Shown piece by piece: positions 51,726 through 61,129 of a stretch of 64,000 nucleotides of DNA; within the stretch, counting starts at the first letter, position 1, and every line of letters starts with the position of its first letter. The position numbers and the translations under genes are program-made. This DNA comes from Oscillospiraceae bacterium (GTDB lineage: Bacteria > Bacillota > Clostridia > Oscillospirales > Oscillospiraceae): the NCBI GenBank assembly GCA_015068495.1, contig SVKL01000006.1, positions 1 through 64,000 of the forward strand. The letters run 5' to 3'. The notes under the pieces are model-generated. The model made no database searches. It worked only from the letters and a program-made list of their open reading frames with translations, and had not been told where the DNA came from.

Positions 51726-54587
51726 TCAGTTATTCTTAAAGAACTCGTTTCTCTTTCTAAGGATTTCATCATTGATTTTGATTGTCCATTCTGTCAGCAT
51801 CTCTCGTGCGTTAGCGCCGTCGTCAATAACACCACGAATGGAGTTGGTAAGACCTCTGGTCACGTAGTAGTTGCCGGGAACAATGGGGATAAACTCCAAC
51901 CAGTCCAGCTGCTGTTCCAAAACAGACAGCTCCTTGTTGGTCCATCCCTGAGAACGCAAGGTTTGGATATTTGCTGTGGTATATCTTGCTGAAATACCCA
52001 GCGCTGCTTCCACGTCGTTTGCGTATCTGGTCTGTGCCTCTGCACGGGACCACCAATCGATAAATGCCCAAGCTGCATCCTTATCCTCTGCGCCGCTGAG
52101 CATCACCGCACCGCTACCGGTATTATCCATCTGTGTACGGTCGATTGTGCCGTCTTCCTTCAGTGTACCGGGTGTCAGATAGATGTCCCACAAGCCACTG
52201 ATTTCAGGTGCAGTATATTTTAAGGTAGTATAAACGCTGTAAGCAGCAATACCAATGGGCATTTCACCGGTTCTGAAACGGTTAGCCATATCAAATACCT
52301 GGGGGAAACCGTACTTTGTATAGAACTCTGTGTGCTGAATCAATGCTTCAACTGCTACGTCTTCGTCGAACTCAACTTCTGTCATATCCTCGTTGAAGTA
52401 GGAGCCGCCCTTCTGATACAGCAGGTTTGCAAAGGAAGCGGCAGTACCCAAGGACATATTGTATCTCTGGAGCACCTGCGCTACATCGTACATATCGTCC
52501 CAAGTCTGAGGAACCTCAAGGCCCATACTTTCGAAGATATCCGTTCTCACGAACATAACCGTACAGCCGTGGGTATTGGGCATACCGTAGTATCTGCCCT
52601 CCAGCATAAAGGGAATTTCGGAACCTTCTACGTACTCATCCAGAATTTCCCAGTAGGTATCAAAGGAAGACAGGTCAACTGCGGCGCCACGCAACGCCAG
52701 GTTCACAACCATATCGGAGGTCACACCAACCATAACATCCGGGCCGGTGCCTGCCGCCAAGGCGTTCACCAAGGAGCCTTGCGCCAACTCCAAATCCACG
52801 TGGATACCGGTCTTGGGAGTGAACTCGTCAGTGATCATATTCTTCATAATCTCAAACTGATCAATACCGGAGTTGATCCACACGCGGATTGTTTTTGCCT
52901 CTTCATCCTTCTCATAATCCTTCTTTGCGAAGGAGGAGAAGAAGCTTCTTACCTGATATACGATCCATTCCCAAGCGTTCAAGTTTGTCTTGGGCAAAGA
53001 CTGATCGGCAGAAAGCAAAGCAATGAAGTCCAGATCCAAAGCCTGTTCCTGATATGTAGAAAGCTTTGCGCTCAAGCCGTTGATATCGTTTTTGAAGTTT
53101 GTAAGTCTTTCCTTATAGGTCAGGTCGGTAATGTTGTCTGCATAGCTCTGCAGGTTGTAGGCAACATCTTCAAAATAAGCATTTTCTGCACCCTTGGCGC
53201 CAACGGTTTCCTCCAAGCGCTCAGCCTCTTGGAACAGGAGGTCTGCATTCTTGCGGAAATCCTCGGGCAGGTTGGGCAGAAGTCTATCCAGATAGTAGTC
53301 ACGGTAGGGGTCCGGGCTGCTACTGGTAATCATAACGATGGACAGATAAATATCATTCAGGTTGGCAATTACCGCCTGCAGAACACCCATAGTGTCCGTC
53401 AGGTCACCAATTACGTTCTCCATCGTGATGATATGCTCACCCTTGGTCAGGTAAATGCTGTAAGGTCCGCTTTCACCGCCGAGAAGCAAATTCTTCCACT
53501 GGCTGGTGTAGTTAAAGCGCACAGCGCTCAGTTCTTCAAAGGGAACTACGCCGTCAATGTACACCTTACGGGAGCTGAACAAGCCGTCCAGATAACCCTG
53601 CTTATACTTACAGCCAAGATTGTAGAAGCCGTCCTCCGGCACATCAATCTTCCAGCTGATCCACTGACCGGGCTGCTTCCACTGGCTGCCGCCGCCGTAG
53701 TTGATCTTTACATTGCTGTATTCAAACGGCTGGGTCAGAGGGCTGCTCTTATCCGCATCCGGCCAAAGTGTGGAGCTGGATTGCTGATAATAGTTCTCTG
53801 CCTGGAACAATTCCAGCACACCCTCGGTTTCCTTGTAACCCTTTTGCTGATACAGGGAAATGTAATCCTGATAGGACATCAGATAGGGCTCCTGCTTGAA
53901 GGTCAATCCCTGCAGCAGCAGAGGTGTGCCGTCAAAGCGAAGTGCGATTTTATGCACGCCGGCTTCCATATAGAACTTCAGGTTGCCGTAAACACCGGTC
54001 TGGTCGTACAGGAACTGCTTTCTCCACTGAGGTGTCTGGCTGGACTGGGGACGCAAGTCATCGCCGCTTTCGTCCTCTCGGATGGGATCGTTCTTGTAAA
54101 CACGGGTCAGCACACAGCCGTTTGCCTCGGTGAAGGGAAGCTCTCCATCGATGTACAAACCGAACAGGTACTGGCTGCTGCTAACTGCCAGAGGGAAGTA
54201 ATCCAATTCGATGCAGTACAGACCGCTCTCAGGAATTGTTACGGTAAATTCCACCTGCTCACCCTTGGCATCAATATAGACACCTTTCTCGGAGCCTTCC
54301 ATATTCTCATATGCCTTGGTACCGGAAGCTTCTGTGCTGCCCTCCGGCTCAATCACCTGAAAATCTGCAATGTCCACAGCCGCCTCGTGGTCGGGCTTAA
54401 TTGCATTCTGGTGCTTCTCCATATAGTAGTAGTAGGTGTTTGTGTTGTTGCTGTTTTCGGTGTCGTAAACCCAGTCGTTATTCTGCGTTTCGCCCTCAGC
54501 TGCATCAACCTGCACCATAGCCACAGGGGCACAGAGCAGGCTTGCAACCAGCAAGACAACAATCCATTTCTTCATCTTCTGCATCAT
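51726..54587 (-). CDS. Large secreted substrate-binding protein with N-terminal carbohydrate-binding-like domains
   Basis: This 953-aa protein is about twice the size of normal ABC sugar receptors. After a signal peptide (cleavage likely near QVDAAEG, about 29-31) come two beta-sandwich regions (about 65-240 and 255-405) with features of CBM6/CBM35-like folds: FTVTIPESGLYCIELDYF with FRFDG-type strands, then WISWKIDVPEDGFYNLGCKY. A helical linker (about 430-545) follows, then a complete family 1 receptor (about 565-950: GTGPDVMVGVTSDM, GRYYGMPNTHG). I see no lipobox: the cysteine in SLLCAP lacks a small residue before it. The N-terminus could stay as an anchor. It is translated from an ATGA overlap with yesM. 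Confidence 0.85.
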   Translation of the reverse strand: MMQKMKKWIVVLLVASLLCAPVAMVQVDAAEGETQNNDWVYDTENSNNTNTYYYYMEKHQNAIKPDHEAAVDIADFQVIEPEGSTEASGTKAYENMEGSEKGVYIDAKGEQVEFTVTIPESGLYCIELDYFPLAVSSSQYLFGLYIDGELPFTEANGCVLTRVYKNDPIREDESGDDLRPQSSQTPQWRKQFLYDQTGVYGNLKFYMEAGVHKIALRFDGTPLLLQGLTFKQEPYLMSYQDYISLYQQKGYKETEGVLELFQAENYYQQSSSTLWPDADKSSPLTQPFEYSNVKINYGGGSQWKQPGQWISWKIDVPEDGFYNLGCKYKQGYLDGLFSSRKVYIDGVVPFEELSAVRFNYTSQWKNLLLGGESGPYSIYLTKGEHIITMENVIGDLTDTMGVLQAVIANLNDIYLSIVMITSSSPDPYRDYYLDRLLPNLPEDFRKNADLLFQEAERLEETVGAKGAENAYFEDVAYNLQSYADNITDLTYKERLTNFKNDINGLSAKLSTYQEQALDLDFIALLSADQSLPKTNLNAWEWIVYQVRSFFSSFAKKDYEKDEEAKTIRVWINSGIDQFEIMKNMITDEFTPKTGIHVDLELAQGSLVNALAAGTGPDVMVGVTSDMVVNLALRGAAVDLSSFDTYWEILDEYVEGSEIPFMLEGRYYGMPNTHGCTVMFVRTDIFESMGLEVPQTWDDMYDVAQVLQRYNMSLGTAASFANLLYQKGGSYFNEDMTEVEFDEDVAVEALIQHTEFYTKYGFPQVFDMANRFRTGEMPIGIAAYSVYTTLKYTAPEISGLWDIYLTPGTLKEDGTIDRTQMDNTGSGAVMLSGAEDKDAAWAFIDWWSRAEAQTRYANDVEAALGISARYTTANIQTLRSQGWTNKELSVLEQQLDWLEFIPIVPGNYYVTRGLTNSIRGVIDDGANAREMLTEWTIKINDEILRKRNEFFKNN

Positions 54588-56398
54588 TTCGTTTCTTCAC
54601 TCCTATTAAAATTTCTGCACGGAAAAGTCAGTACAACACGAACACTGGCCTCGGTTTCCGTTTCGTTCTCCGGCCCGTTGCTATGAATGCTCACGCCATA
54701 ATTCTTTCCATATATCAGTTTAATCCGTTCATTTACGTTACGCAGGCCAACCTTGTTTTCCTCAAAGCCTGCACCGGTTTTTAGCTTCTTGTTTAATGCA
54801 TCTAAATCCTTTTGGTTTATGCTTTGCCCATCATCCTCCACGGAAATATACAGGCATTCCTCTTTATAATAAGCGGAAATCGTAATATTGCCCCGATAGT
54901 TCTTTGGTCTTAAGCCGTGCTGAATCGCGTTTTCCACAATCGGCTGCAAACACATTTTAATTAAGGTGCAATCATAAAGACTTTCGTCGATATTCCAATG
55001 GAATGTAATAGAATCGCCGAAGCGTATACCAACAATTTCAATATAAAGCTTCAGGAATTCTATTTCTTCTTTTAAGGTGATGATTACATCGTCGTTTTCC
55101 AGTCCCATTCGATACAAACGGGCAACCTTTGTAAGCATCTTGCTGGTTTTATTGCCAAGCCCTATCTCTTCCACTGCATTCCACTTGATGGTTTCCAGTG
55201 TGTTATAGAGAAAATGGGGATCAATCTGAAACTGCAGGGCTCTGAACTGGGCCTGCCGCAGAGCTCGGATTCGTTCCTCCAGATTTTCGGGGGGTTCCTC
55301 ATTCTCTGCTCTGTCAGCCAAAATATTGCTGGTGATATACAGCAGCTCATTAGACGGCTTTGAAGCCTCTGTCTCATCCCAATGCAGCTGCGGGTTTTGA
55401 ATTACGCTAATAATCTTCTTAACAGGGCGGTAAGTAAGAACTGTGATGAGGTATGCCACAATAATACTGGAAACCACACCCACAATCACACCGGACAGCA
55501 AGAAGCCGCGAACCACAGCGTTTTCCTCTTTGTAGTCCGGCATTTGCGTGACGTATGCGTAGCGCCAGCTCTTGTGGACAGATTCCATCACCGATACGAT
55601 TCTATTACCGTGCGCCTCAACAATCCGCGTCTGGCCGATTTCTGAGCCGGCTATATCGGATTCATATTCGCGGCAACGGGCTTCATCCCATTTCGCATAG
55701 TCCTGCTCGTTGCAATAAATCGTCTGACCGCTGATATCTGTTATGAAAAAGATACCGTGCTGAGAGGTATCCTGACTCTCAAGAAGGTCACGAAGCTTCT
55801 GAAGCTCCACATCCAATACAAGCAAGCCGGATCTCTGTCCTTTGGCAGACCAAATAGGCTGACAGACAAAAATGCTGTCTGTTTGATTCACCAAAATATA
55901 CGGGTAAAACATTGGCTCGTGCTTATAAAGGTCGTACCACTTGCCTATCTCCCATACCTGATCGATATGCTGGGCGCCACTGCTGTCTATCAGCATATCG
56001 TTAACATCGGAATAGATATAGGTAGAAGTAACAAAATTATTTGACATTGCGTGGGTCTCTATCAGTTTGACCACTTCCGCCACGGTTTTGTGGTACGCAG
56101 TATCCGTTTCCAAGGTCTGCACAGCATCCACAACCGCTTCCTGCCGGGACATCTTGTCCAAGGTATCCAGCAGACCTTCTATGGTGTTATCGGTCACCAC
56201 TGCGTTTTTTTGCAGCAGCTCCTCATTCGTATCCATAATCCGATTGTTAACCACGTTTTGAAACTTACTGTAGTTCAAGCTCAGCACCAGCAGCAATGGC
56301 AAGGTGACAAGTATGAACACATACGCAAAGTTTTTTAGAAACAACCGGTTGAACTTGTAGCCTTTAATATAGGGCCACGCTGTTTTTTGTCCATCCAT
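54584..56398 (-). CDS. yesM: YesM-type sensor histidine kinase
   Basis: This 604-aa membrane kinase of the LytS/YesM class has a membrane helix (about 24-42), a ~250-aa extracellular dCache-like sensor, a second helix (about 296-318) and the cytoplasmic kinase core. The phosphorylated histidine is in FQIDPHFLYNTLETIKWN, and the ATP-binding N box is PIVENAIQHGL. Such kinases sense extracellular sugars or oligosaccharides and partner with YesN. It shares one base with the yesN stop and overlaps the receptor gene by 4 nt. Confidence 0.94.
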   Translation of the reverse strand: MDGQKTAWPYIKGYKFNRLFLKNFAYVFILVTLPLLLVLSLNYSKFQNVVNNRIMDTNEELLQKNAVVTDNTIEGLLDTLDKMSRQEAVVDAVQTLETDTAYHKTVAEVVKLIETHAMSNNFVTSTYIYSDVNDMLIDSSGAQHIDQVWEIGKWYDLYKHEPMFYPYILVNQTDSIFVCQPIWSAKGQRSGLLVLDVELQKLRDLLESQDTSQHGIFFITDISGQTIYCNEQDYAKWDEARCREYESDIAGSEIGQTRIVEAHGNRIVSVMESVHKSWRYAYVTQMPDYKEENAVVRGFLLSGVIVGVVSSIIVAYLITVLTYRPVKKIISVIQNPQLHWDETEASKPSNELLYITSNILADRAENEEPPENLEERIRALRQAQFRALQFQIDPHFLYNTLETIKWNAVEEIGLGNKTSKMLTKVARLYRMGLENDDVIITLKEEIEFLKLYIEIVGIRFGDSITFHWNIDESLYDCTLIKMCLQPIVENAIQHGLRPKNYRGNITISAYYKEECLYISVEDDGQSINQKDLDALNKKLKTGAGFEENKVGLRNVNERIKLIYGKNYGVSIHSNGPENETETEASVRVVLTFPCRNFNRSEETK

Positions 56399-57942
56399 TA
56401 CAGCGATATCCTCTGGCAGTACTCTCTGGGAGAGTAGCCTGTGTATTTCTTAAACATAACAGAGAAATAGGAAGAGGAGCTGTAGCCTACCATTCCGGCA
56501 ATTTCTCCTATCTTGTTCCGTCTTTCCTTCAGAAGCTGCGCCGCACGTTCAATTTTTATGCGGAACAGATATTCTGATAAGGTTTCGCCCATTTCCTGCT
56601 TGAAGAGTCTGCTTAAGTAACCGGGATGAATCCGGTATTTGGCAGCCAGAGCATCGTGGCCGATGTCCTCATCCAAATGGGCATCCAAATACTGCACAAT
56701 TCGCTCAATTACGTTATGCTCGCTGTGATACTTTCTGCTTGCCAAACCGTCACACAGGGCAAAAAAGTCTTCTTTCAGGCAAGCGGCAACCGTTTCGGCA
56801 TCCTTTGCCCGATACAGGTGGCTGAAGTTGAATTTACCGTCTGTGATGTTCCAGACATTCACCTTACGCTTTTTGTAATTCAGCTCAATTGCAGAATACA
56901 GGTTTTTGAATATAAACCGCATATCCTCCAGCGCAGTACCGTCCAAATCCTGTACCATACCGTTGAGGATATGTGCAAGTGTCTCTTTGCTACCCAAGTC
57001 CAATTCCACAATCAGAAGCTTGTAGTCGGATACCACAGACTGGCACAGTGCTTCGTCCATCTGCTGCACGGTCACAGCCGTGTTTTTTGTGGGGGTCAGC
57101 AGGTCGGTAATGTGCATTACGCTATGGGTCAAGCGGAAGGTGAACTCATAGGGAAGCTCCTCGTTCAGCGACCCTACCAATAGGCGGATTTTCTCGTTGC
57201 AATACCTTCTGAATTCAGCACTGTCTGTCTGAGGCAATCCTACAAAAGCAACGTTCCACTGCTCCGGCCGCTCCTCGGCATAAAAAACCAAGGGCTCTTT
57301 GTCGGCGCCGGAAAGGCAGTCTCTGAGCATATCTTCCAAGGAGGCAACGTCAATTCCCTGCTGGTCTTGCGCAGGAGACCTTGCCTTGATTTCAAAGGCA
57401 ATCAGTTGGGAATCCTGGGTTATGCGCTCCATTCCCAAAAGCTTTATGTAAGCGCTAAGCTCACCGTCGGATGCAACACAGCCTGACAGCAGATCCCGAA
57501 CAAAGCTCTTCTGCAGGATTTGCTTCAGCTCGCGGGTATCAGACTCAGCCACAGTGTGCTCAGCCTGCTCGCAATCCAGCTGTTCCTTGATGCCCTTAAA
57601 CACATCAATCAGCTCGTCCTCGTCCACAGGCTTTACCAGATAGTGGACGACTTGGTATTGAATTGCCTGCTGTGCGTAGGAAAAGGCGCTGTGTCCGCTT
57701 AGGATGACTACCTTTATCTGCGGACGCGTTTCGTGGAGATTGCGAATCATTTCCAATCCGCTCATACGGCTCATCAAAATATCGGTGAGCACAGCGTCGC
57801 AGGGATTGTCCCGTAAATACGCAAGGGCATCCGAGCCATCGCTAAAAGTATTGACTACCTGAAAGCCGATTTTCTCCCACGGAATAAAGCACTCCAAACT
57901 ATGTCTGATGTTATCCTCGTCTTCAACAATCACTAGCTTGTA
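56398..57942 (-). CDS. yesN: YesN-type response regulator with AraC DNA-binding domain
   Basis: This 514-aa regulator has a receiver domain (about 1-120; VIVEDEDNIR acidic pair, DAVLTDILMSRMSG with the phosphorylated Asp near 55, VVILSGHS), a long middle region, and two AraC helix-turn-helix motifs in the last ~100 residues (HPGYLSRLFKQEMGETLSEY, shown by GYLSRLFKQEMGETLS, and GYSSSSYFSVMFKKYTG). The start is GTG at 57942, 3 nt after GGGGTGAA; the longer frame starts at TTG and has no site. It likely activates this operon. Confidence 0.94.
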   Translation of the reverse strand, partial: YKLVIVEDEDNIRHSLECFIPWEKIGFQVVNTFSDGSDALAYLRDNPCDAVLTDILMSRMSGLEMIRNLHETRPQIKVVILSGHSAFSYAQQAIQYQVVHYLVKPVDEDELIDVFKGIKEQLDCEQAEHTVAESDTRELKQILQKSFVRDLLSGCVASDGELSAYIKLLGMERITQDSQLIAFEIKARSPAQDQQGIDVASLEDMLRDCLSGADKEPLVFYAEERPEQWNVAFVGLPQTDSAEFRRYCNEKIRLLVGSLNEELPYEFTFRLTHSVMHITDLLTPTKNTAVTVQQMDEALCQSVVSDYKLLIVELDLGSKETLAHILNGMVQDLDGTALEDMRFIFKNLYSAIELNYKKRKVNVWNITDGKFNFSHLYRAKDAETVAACLKEDFFALCDGLASRKYHSEHNVIERIVQYLDAHLDEDIGHDALAAKYRIHPGYLSRLFKQEMGETLSEYLFRIKIERAAQLLKERRNKIGEIAGMVGYSSSSYFSVMFKKYTGYSPREYCQRISL

Positions 57943-58048
57943 CACTGCTTCACCCCATCTATCTATCTTGAACAAAACAACGCAGATTTGCCCGGCTTCA
58001 GTTTGTCTGTTTTACATAGGTCCATACTCTGACCCAGTATACACATAG

Positions 58049-58077
58049 ATTATACGTCAAAAAGCAAAATAATACAA
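58049..58077 (-). promoter_or_regulatory. Promoter of the yesNM-transport operon
   Basis: TTGTAT (58072-58077) and TATAAT (58049-58054) on the minus strand are 17 bp apart, about 100 bp upstream of the yesN GTG start. The leader is AT-rich and has no recognisable riboswitch. Confidence 0.7.
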
Positions 58078-58194
58078 GGTTACTCTCTTCACTTTTTTTA
58101 ATTTTATGAACTTTTTTTTACTAAGACGCCTTAAAATTATTCGTCAATTTACACAAAACTGATTACAAAGAGAAACAAGTATCCGTTTTCTCTA

Positions 58195-60165
58195 CTAGAA
58201 AGGCACCTTGTCTGCAAATCCCATATGGGGAGGCCTTCCCTGTGGTGTTTCTTCCTGCTGGGTCAAATAGCGCTTGGACTGGGTGGTAAACAACGTATAA
58301 TATTTACCCTTTTGATTCATCAGTTCCTTATGGCTTCCCTTCTCAATCAGATTGCCGTCCTCAATGACGATAATCCGGTCGGCCACCGTCGCGCTGGAAA
58401 GCCGGTGGGATACAAACACCGTGGTCTTATTATTCCGCAGGCGGTCAAACTGGTTGAAGATTTCCTGTTCCGCCATAGGGTCAAGAGATGCTGTGGGCTC
58501 GTCCAAAATCATAATATCCGAATCCGCATAGAAGGCTCTGGCAACCGCAAGCTTCTGCCACTGTCCCACGGACAGCTCTGTGCCCTCCTGTTCGAAAATT
58601 CGCATAAGGGGTGTATCGTAGCCGTGGGGCAGCTTTTTGATATAGTCCGCTGCGGTACTCTGCTGGGCAGCATACTCCACCAATTCTTCAGAGGGCTCTT
58701 TGTGAATGTCGCCTAAGCAAATGTTTTCTTCCACCCGCAAAGCATATTTGCCAAAATCCTGGAAGATGATGCCAAAGGTTTGATATAGGCTCTTCAGGTC
58801 ATAATCCCGCAAATCCTTGCCATCCAAAAGAATATATCCGGAGGTGGGGTCGTAAAGACGGGTCAGCAGCTTAATAAGGGTCGTCTTGCCGGCGCCGTTT
58901 AAGCCTACCAGCGCAATGGTTTCGCCGGGACAAATCGTCAAGTTAATATGCTTCAGCACATCCCGTTTTGTGCCGGGATAGCGGAAGCTGACATCTACAA
59001 ATTCGATGGTGTGCTCTGCCCCGTGGGACACCTGCGCTGCTATTTGCTGTCTGGGGGTCACGGTCTGCTTTTCGTTAAGGAAGGCAATCAGATTGTCAAT
59101 GAACAACGTACCCTCATAGATTGTGCCGGTAGATGCAATCAGTGTGCTGACACAGGTGGCAACCGAAGCAATTGCGCCGGTGTAGAGGGTGTAGTCACCA
59201 ATTTGAATTTCGCCGGTAAAAACCCGTATGGCTATGATGATGTAAAACGCCAGATTGGTAAGGCCGGTAAGGACAGAAAACACCACGTGCCAAACGCTTT
59301 CGCTGACAATCAGCTTCCTAAGCCCCTTGTAATAGACCTGAAAAGCAGCAAGGAAACGGGAGATAAAATTATCTGCCAAGTCATACAGGCGAATCTCCTT
59401 GATCAAGTCCTTATCCACCAAGATGCTGGAAAAATAGCTCATTTGACGGCGTTCTTTGGAGCTGAAACGCATATACCGGAAATTCTTCCGGCGGTACACA
59501 AAATTGATCACGGCCGAGGGAATAGATACCAGCAAAACCACAAAGGTAATCCAAGAAAGTCCCGGCACAGAAAGCAGCACAATCAAGAAGCTTATCAGCT
59601 CAATCACAGAGCTGATAAAGCCCAGCGTTTCCGTGAGAATATGCAAAGGTCTGTGGCCGGCTTCCCGGTTGGCATTTTCCATTTTTTCGTAAAAAGCAGG
59701 GGTATCAAAGGATGCCAAATCCACTTCCTTGGATTTTTCCATAATCTGCTTTTTAACTTCCATTACCACCTTTTCGCCGGCAATGCGGTTAAGCGCCTGA
59801 TTGATGTTATTGACCACCAGTATCAGAAGTCTGTAGGCAAACAGCGCAATCAGCAGATACAGAATACCGGAAGACCAAAACGCGCTTTCCGGCAACCCGC
59901 CTTGGGCAATGACATCCTGAAGACCGTTGAGGATATTTTGGGAGATGATAGAGCCGATGACCGGCGTTACGCCTCTGAAAAGCGCCACAAAGCTCAGTAG
60001 AATCGGTATCCAGTGACCGGTATTCCACACCAGTTTCAGAATATAGAAAAACCGCCTAAAGAAGCCACCCAGCAGCTCCGATAAGTAGCGGGGCACGTCT
60101 TTTACGGACTTTGGCGGGACGGGTCGCTGGTAATTGGATTTGGGTCTTCCTCCCATCGGCATCAT
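58195..60165 (-). CDS. ABC exporter with fused membrane and ATPase domains
   Basis: This 656-aa half-transporter has a basic, Pro-rich N-terminus, six membrane helices (about 60-350) and a C-terminal ATPase. Walker A is GLNGAGKTT, the signature is LSVGQ (in place of LSGGQ), and Walker B is IMILDEPTASLDP with the H-loop FVSHRL. Homodimers of this type export lipids, peptides or drugs. AAGGAGG lies 7 nt before the ATG. It is on the same strand as the yesNM operon but separated from it by a 250-bp gap with a promoter, and separated from yesL by a terminator. Confidence 0.9.
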   Translation of the reverse strand: MMPMGGRPKSNYQRPVPPKSVKDVPRYLSELLGGFFRRFFYILKLVWNTGHWIPILLSFVALFRGVTPVIGSIISQNILNGLQDVIAQGGLPESAFWSSGILYLLIALFAYRLLILVVNNINQALNRIAGEKVVMEVKKQIMEKSKEVDLASFDTPAFYEKMENANREAGHRPLHILTETLGFISSVIELISFLIVLLSVPGLSWITFVVLLVSIPSAVINFVYRRKNFRYMRFSSKERRQMSYFSSILVDKDLIKEIRLYDLADNFISRFLAAFQVYYKGLRKLIVSESVWHVVFSVLTGLTNLAFYIIIAIRVFTGEIQIGDYTLYTGAIASVATCVSTLIASTGTIYEGTLFIDNLIAFLNEKQTVTPRQQIAAQVSHGAEHTIEFVDVSFRYPGTKRDVLKHINLTICPGETIALVGLNGAGKTTLIKLLTRLYDPTSGYILLDGKDLRDYDLKSLYQTFGIIFQDFGKYALRVEENICLGDIHKEPSEELVEYAAQQSTAADYIKKLPHGYDTPLMRIFEQEGTELSVGQWQKLAVARAFYADSDIMILDEPTASLDPMAEQEIFNQFDRLRNNKTTVFVSHRLSSATVADRIIVIEDGNLIEKGSHKELMNQKGKYYTLFTTQSKRYLTQQEETPQGRPPHMGFADKVPF

Positions 60166-60217
60166 ATTGTTTCCTCCTTATATGGACTTGGACAGTCTTC
60201 TGCTTATTCTACGGCAA

Positions 60218-60246
60218 AAAGGGCGTTGCAAAAATGCACGCCCTTT
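60218..60246 (-). terminator. Terminator after yesL
   Basis: A 12-bp stem with one bulge (CGCCC, TGCA) and an AAAA-complement loop lies 3 nt past the yesL stop and is followed by CCTTTTTGCC on the minus strand. Confidence 0.75.
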
Positions 60247-60249
60247 CGG

Positions 60250-60912
60250 TTATTCTGTTTCTGTTTTCTCTGCGTTTTCCTCTTGTGCGGCCTTTAAGAA
60301 CGGGTCAAAAAGCTTTGCAAACAGCTTTGCATTCACGAATGCCACCACACCCGGGGCAAGCAGTACCCAAACAGGCGCTGTTCTCACCAGCACCTCAAGG
60401 GAGATAAAGCCTAAAATCACAGGCAGCATATTCAAAACGAACACGATGACAGTGACTCCAAACTTCCGAGCAGACAGCAGTGCTGCATTGATAAGTGTCT
60501 GACGAATGGTATTGAAAAACTGCGCCTGCATTGGATATGCGTAGAACATAATGCAAAGCATCCAAATCCCCATCACCAAAAACACCGTGCTGCTGAGATC
60601 GCCGCGGGAGGTGTTCATCGTTGCCATAATGAAGTAGTCTGCCAGCAGCACTGCGCCCACAACAAGAAACAGCAGGTTCATAATAACGCCCTGCTTAAAA
60701 TTCTTTTTGAAGGCCTGAAAAAAGGCAGATGAAATTTTCACTTCCTCTTTCCTTGCCCATTTCAGCGCCACATAGTACATAGCAACCGTAGCCGGCCCGA
60801 TGGTGAAAATCGGCAGGCAGCACACAAACCACAAAATGCTCAGAATCACCATATCTGTCATACGGGACAGCGCCGTCATAATGGGGCTATCCATATCAAA
60901 CCATTTGTTCAT
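60250..60912 (-). CDS. yesL: YesL/DUF624 family membrane protein
   Basis: This 220-aa membrane protein matches DUF624/YesL: MNKWFDMDSPIMTALSRMTD start, five membrane segments and a CCLPIFTIGPATVAMYYVAL motif (key residues PIFTIGPA). In B. subtilis yesL heads the yesLMN group linked to pectin-related uptake; the exact role is unknown. AGAGGA sets the ATG at 60912. It is the first gene upstream of the ABC exporter, consistent with a sugar-transport context. Confidence 0.88.
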   Translation of the reverse strand: MNKWFDMDSPIMTALSRMTDMVILSILWFVCCLPIFTIGPATVAMYYVALKWARKEEVKISSAFFQAFKKNFKQGVIMNLLFLVVGAVLLADYFIMATMNTSRGDLSSTVFLVMGIWMLCIMFYAYPMQAQFFNTIRQTLINAALLSARKFGVTVIVFVLNMLPVILGFISLEVLVRTAPVWVLLAPGVVAFVNAKLFAKLFDPFLKAAQEENAEKTETE

Positions 60913-60933
60913 ATTTCTTCCTCTGTTTTTTAG

Positions 60934-60951
60934 CAATATTCGGTAATATTG
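60934..60951. promoter_or_regulatory. Inverted repeat upstream of yesL
   Basis: CAATATT and AATATTG are perfect 7-bp arms with a CGGT spacer, about 22 bp before the yesL start codon. The repeat runs into a TACAAT that could be a -10 box, the position of an operator. Regulator unknown. Confidence 0.4.
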
Positions 60952-60998
60952 TACATCACCCAATAGCAGAAATCAACAAAATTTTCTGTGAACAAAAC

Positions 60999-61048
60999 AG
61001 CGCAGAGCCCTCGACAGAATTCCCTTGAATCCGTTCAGGCTCTGCGCT
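60999..61048 (-). terminator. Possible terminator after the SipL-like gene
   Basis: An 11-bp perfect stem (AGCGCAGAGCC and complement) with a 28-nt loop is followed on the minus strand by GTTTTGTT. It lies about 80 nt past the stop codon. A second hairpin with AACCGCC/GGCGGTT arms (about 61084-61131) lies closer to the stop but has a T run only on the plus strand. Confidence 0.5.
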
Positions 61049-61129
61049 ACTCTATCTTCAGGCGGACATTCTCCCCGAATGCGACAACCGCCACCCGCCG
61101 CTGTGCTTCTCCCACACAACGGCGGTTTT

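Noticed and set aside
52332..54686. Long open frame (about 784 codons) antisense to the 953-aa receptor gene
   Set aside because: The opposite strand encodes a clear receptor with coupled neighbours; the antisense product has no motif or ribosome site.
58176..58194. Hairpin (AGAGAAA/TTTCTCT) just after the ABC exporter
   Set aside because: The stem is short, A/T-rich, has an 11-nt loop and no continuous T run; support is too weak for a terminator call.
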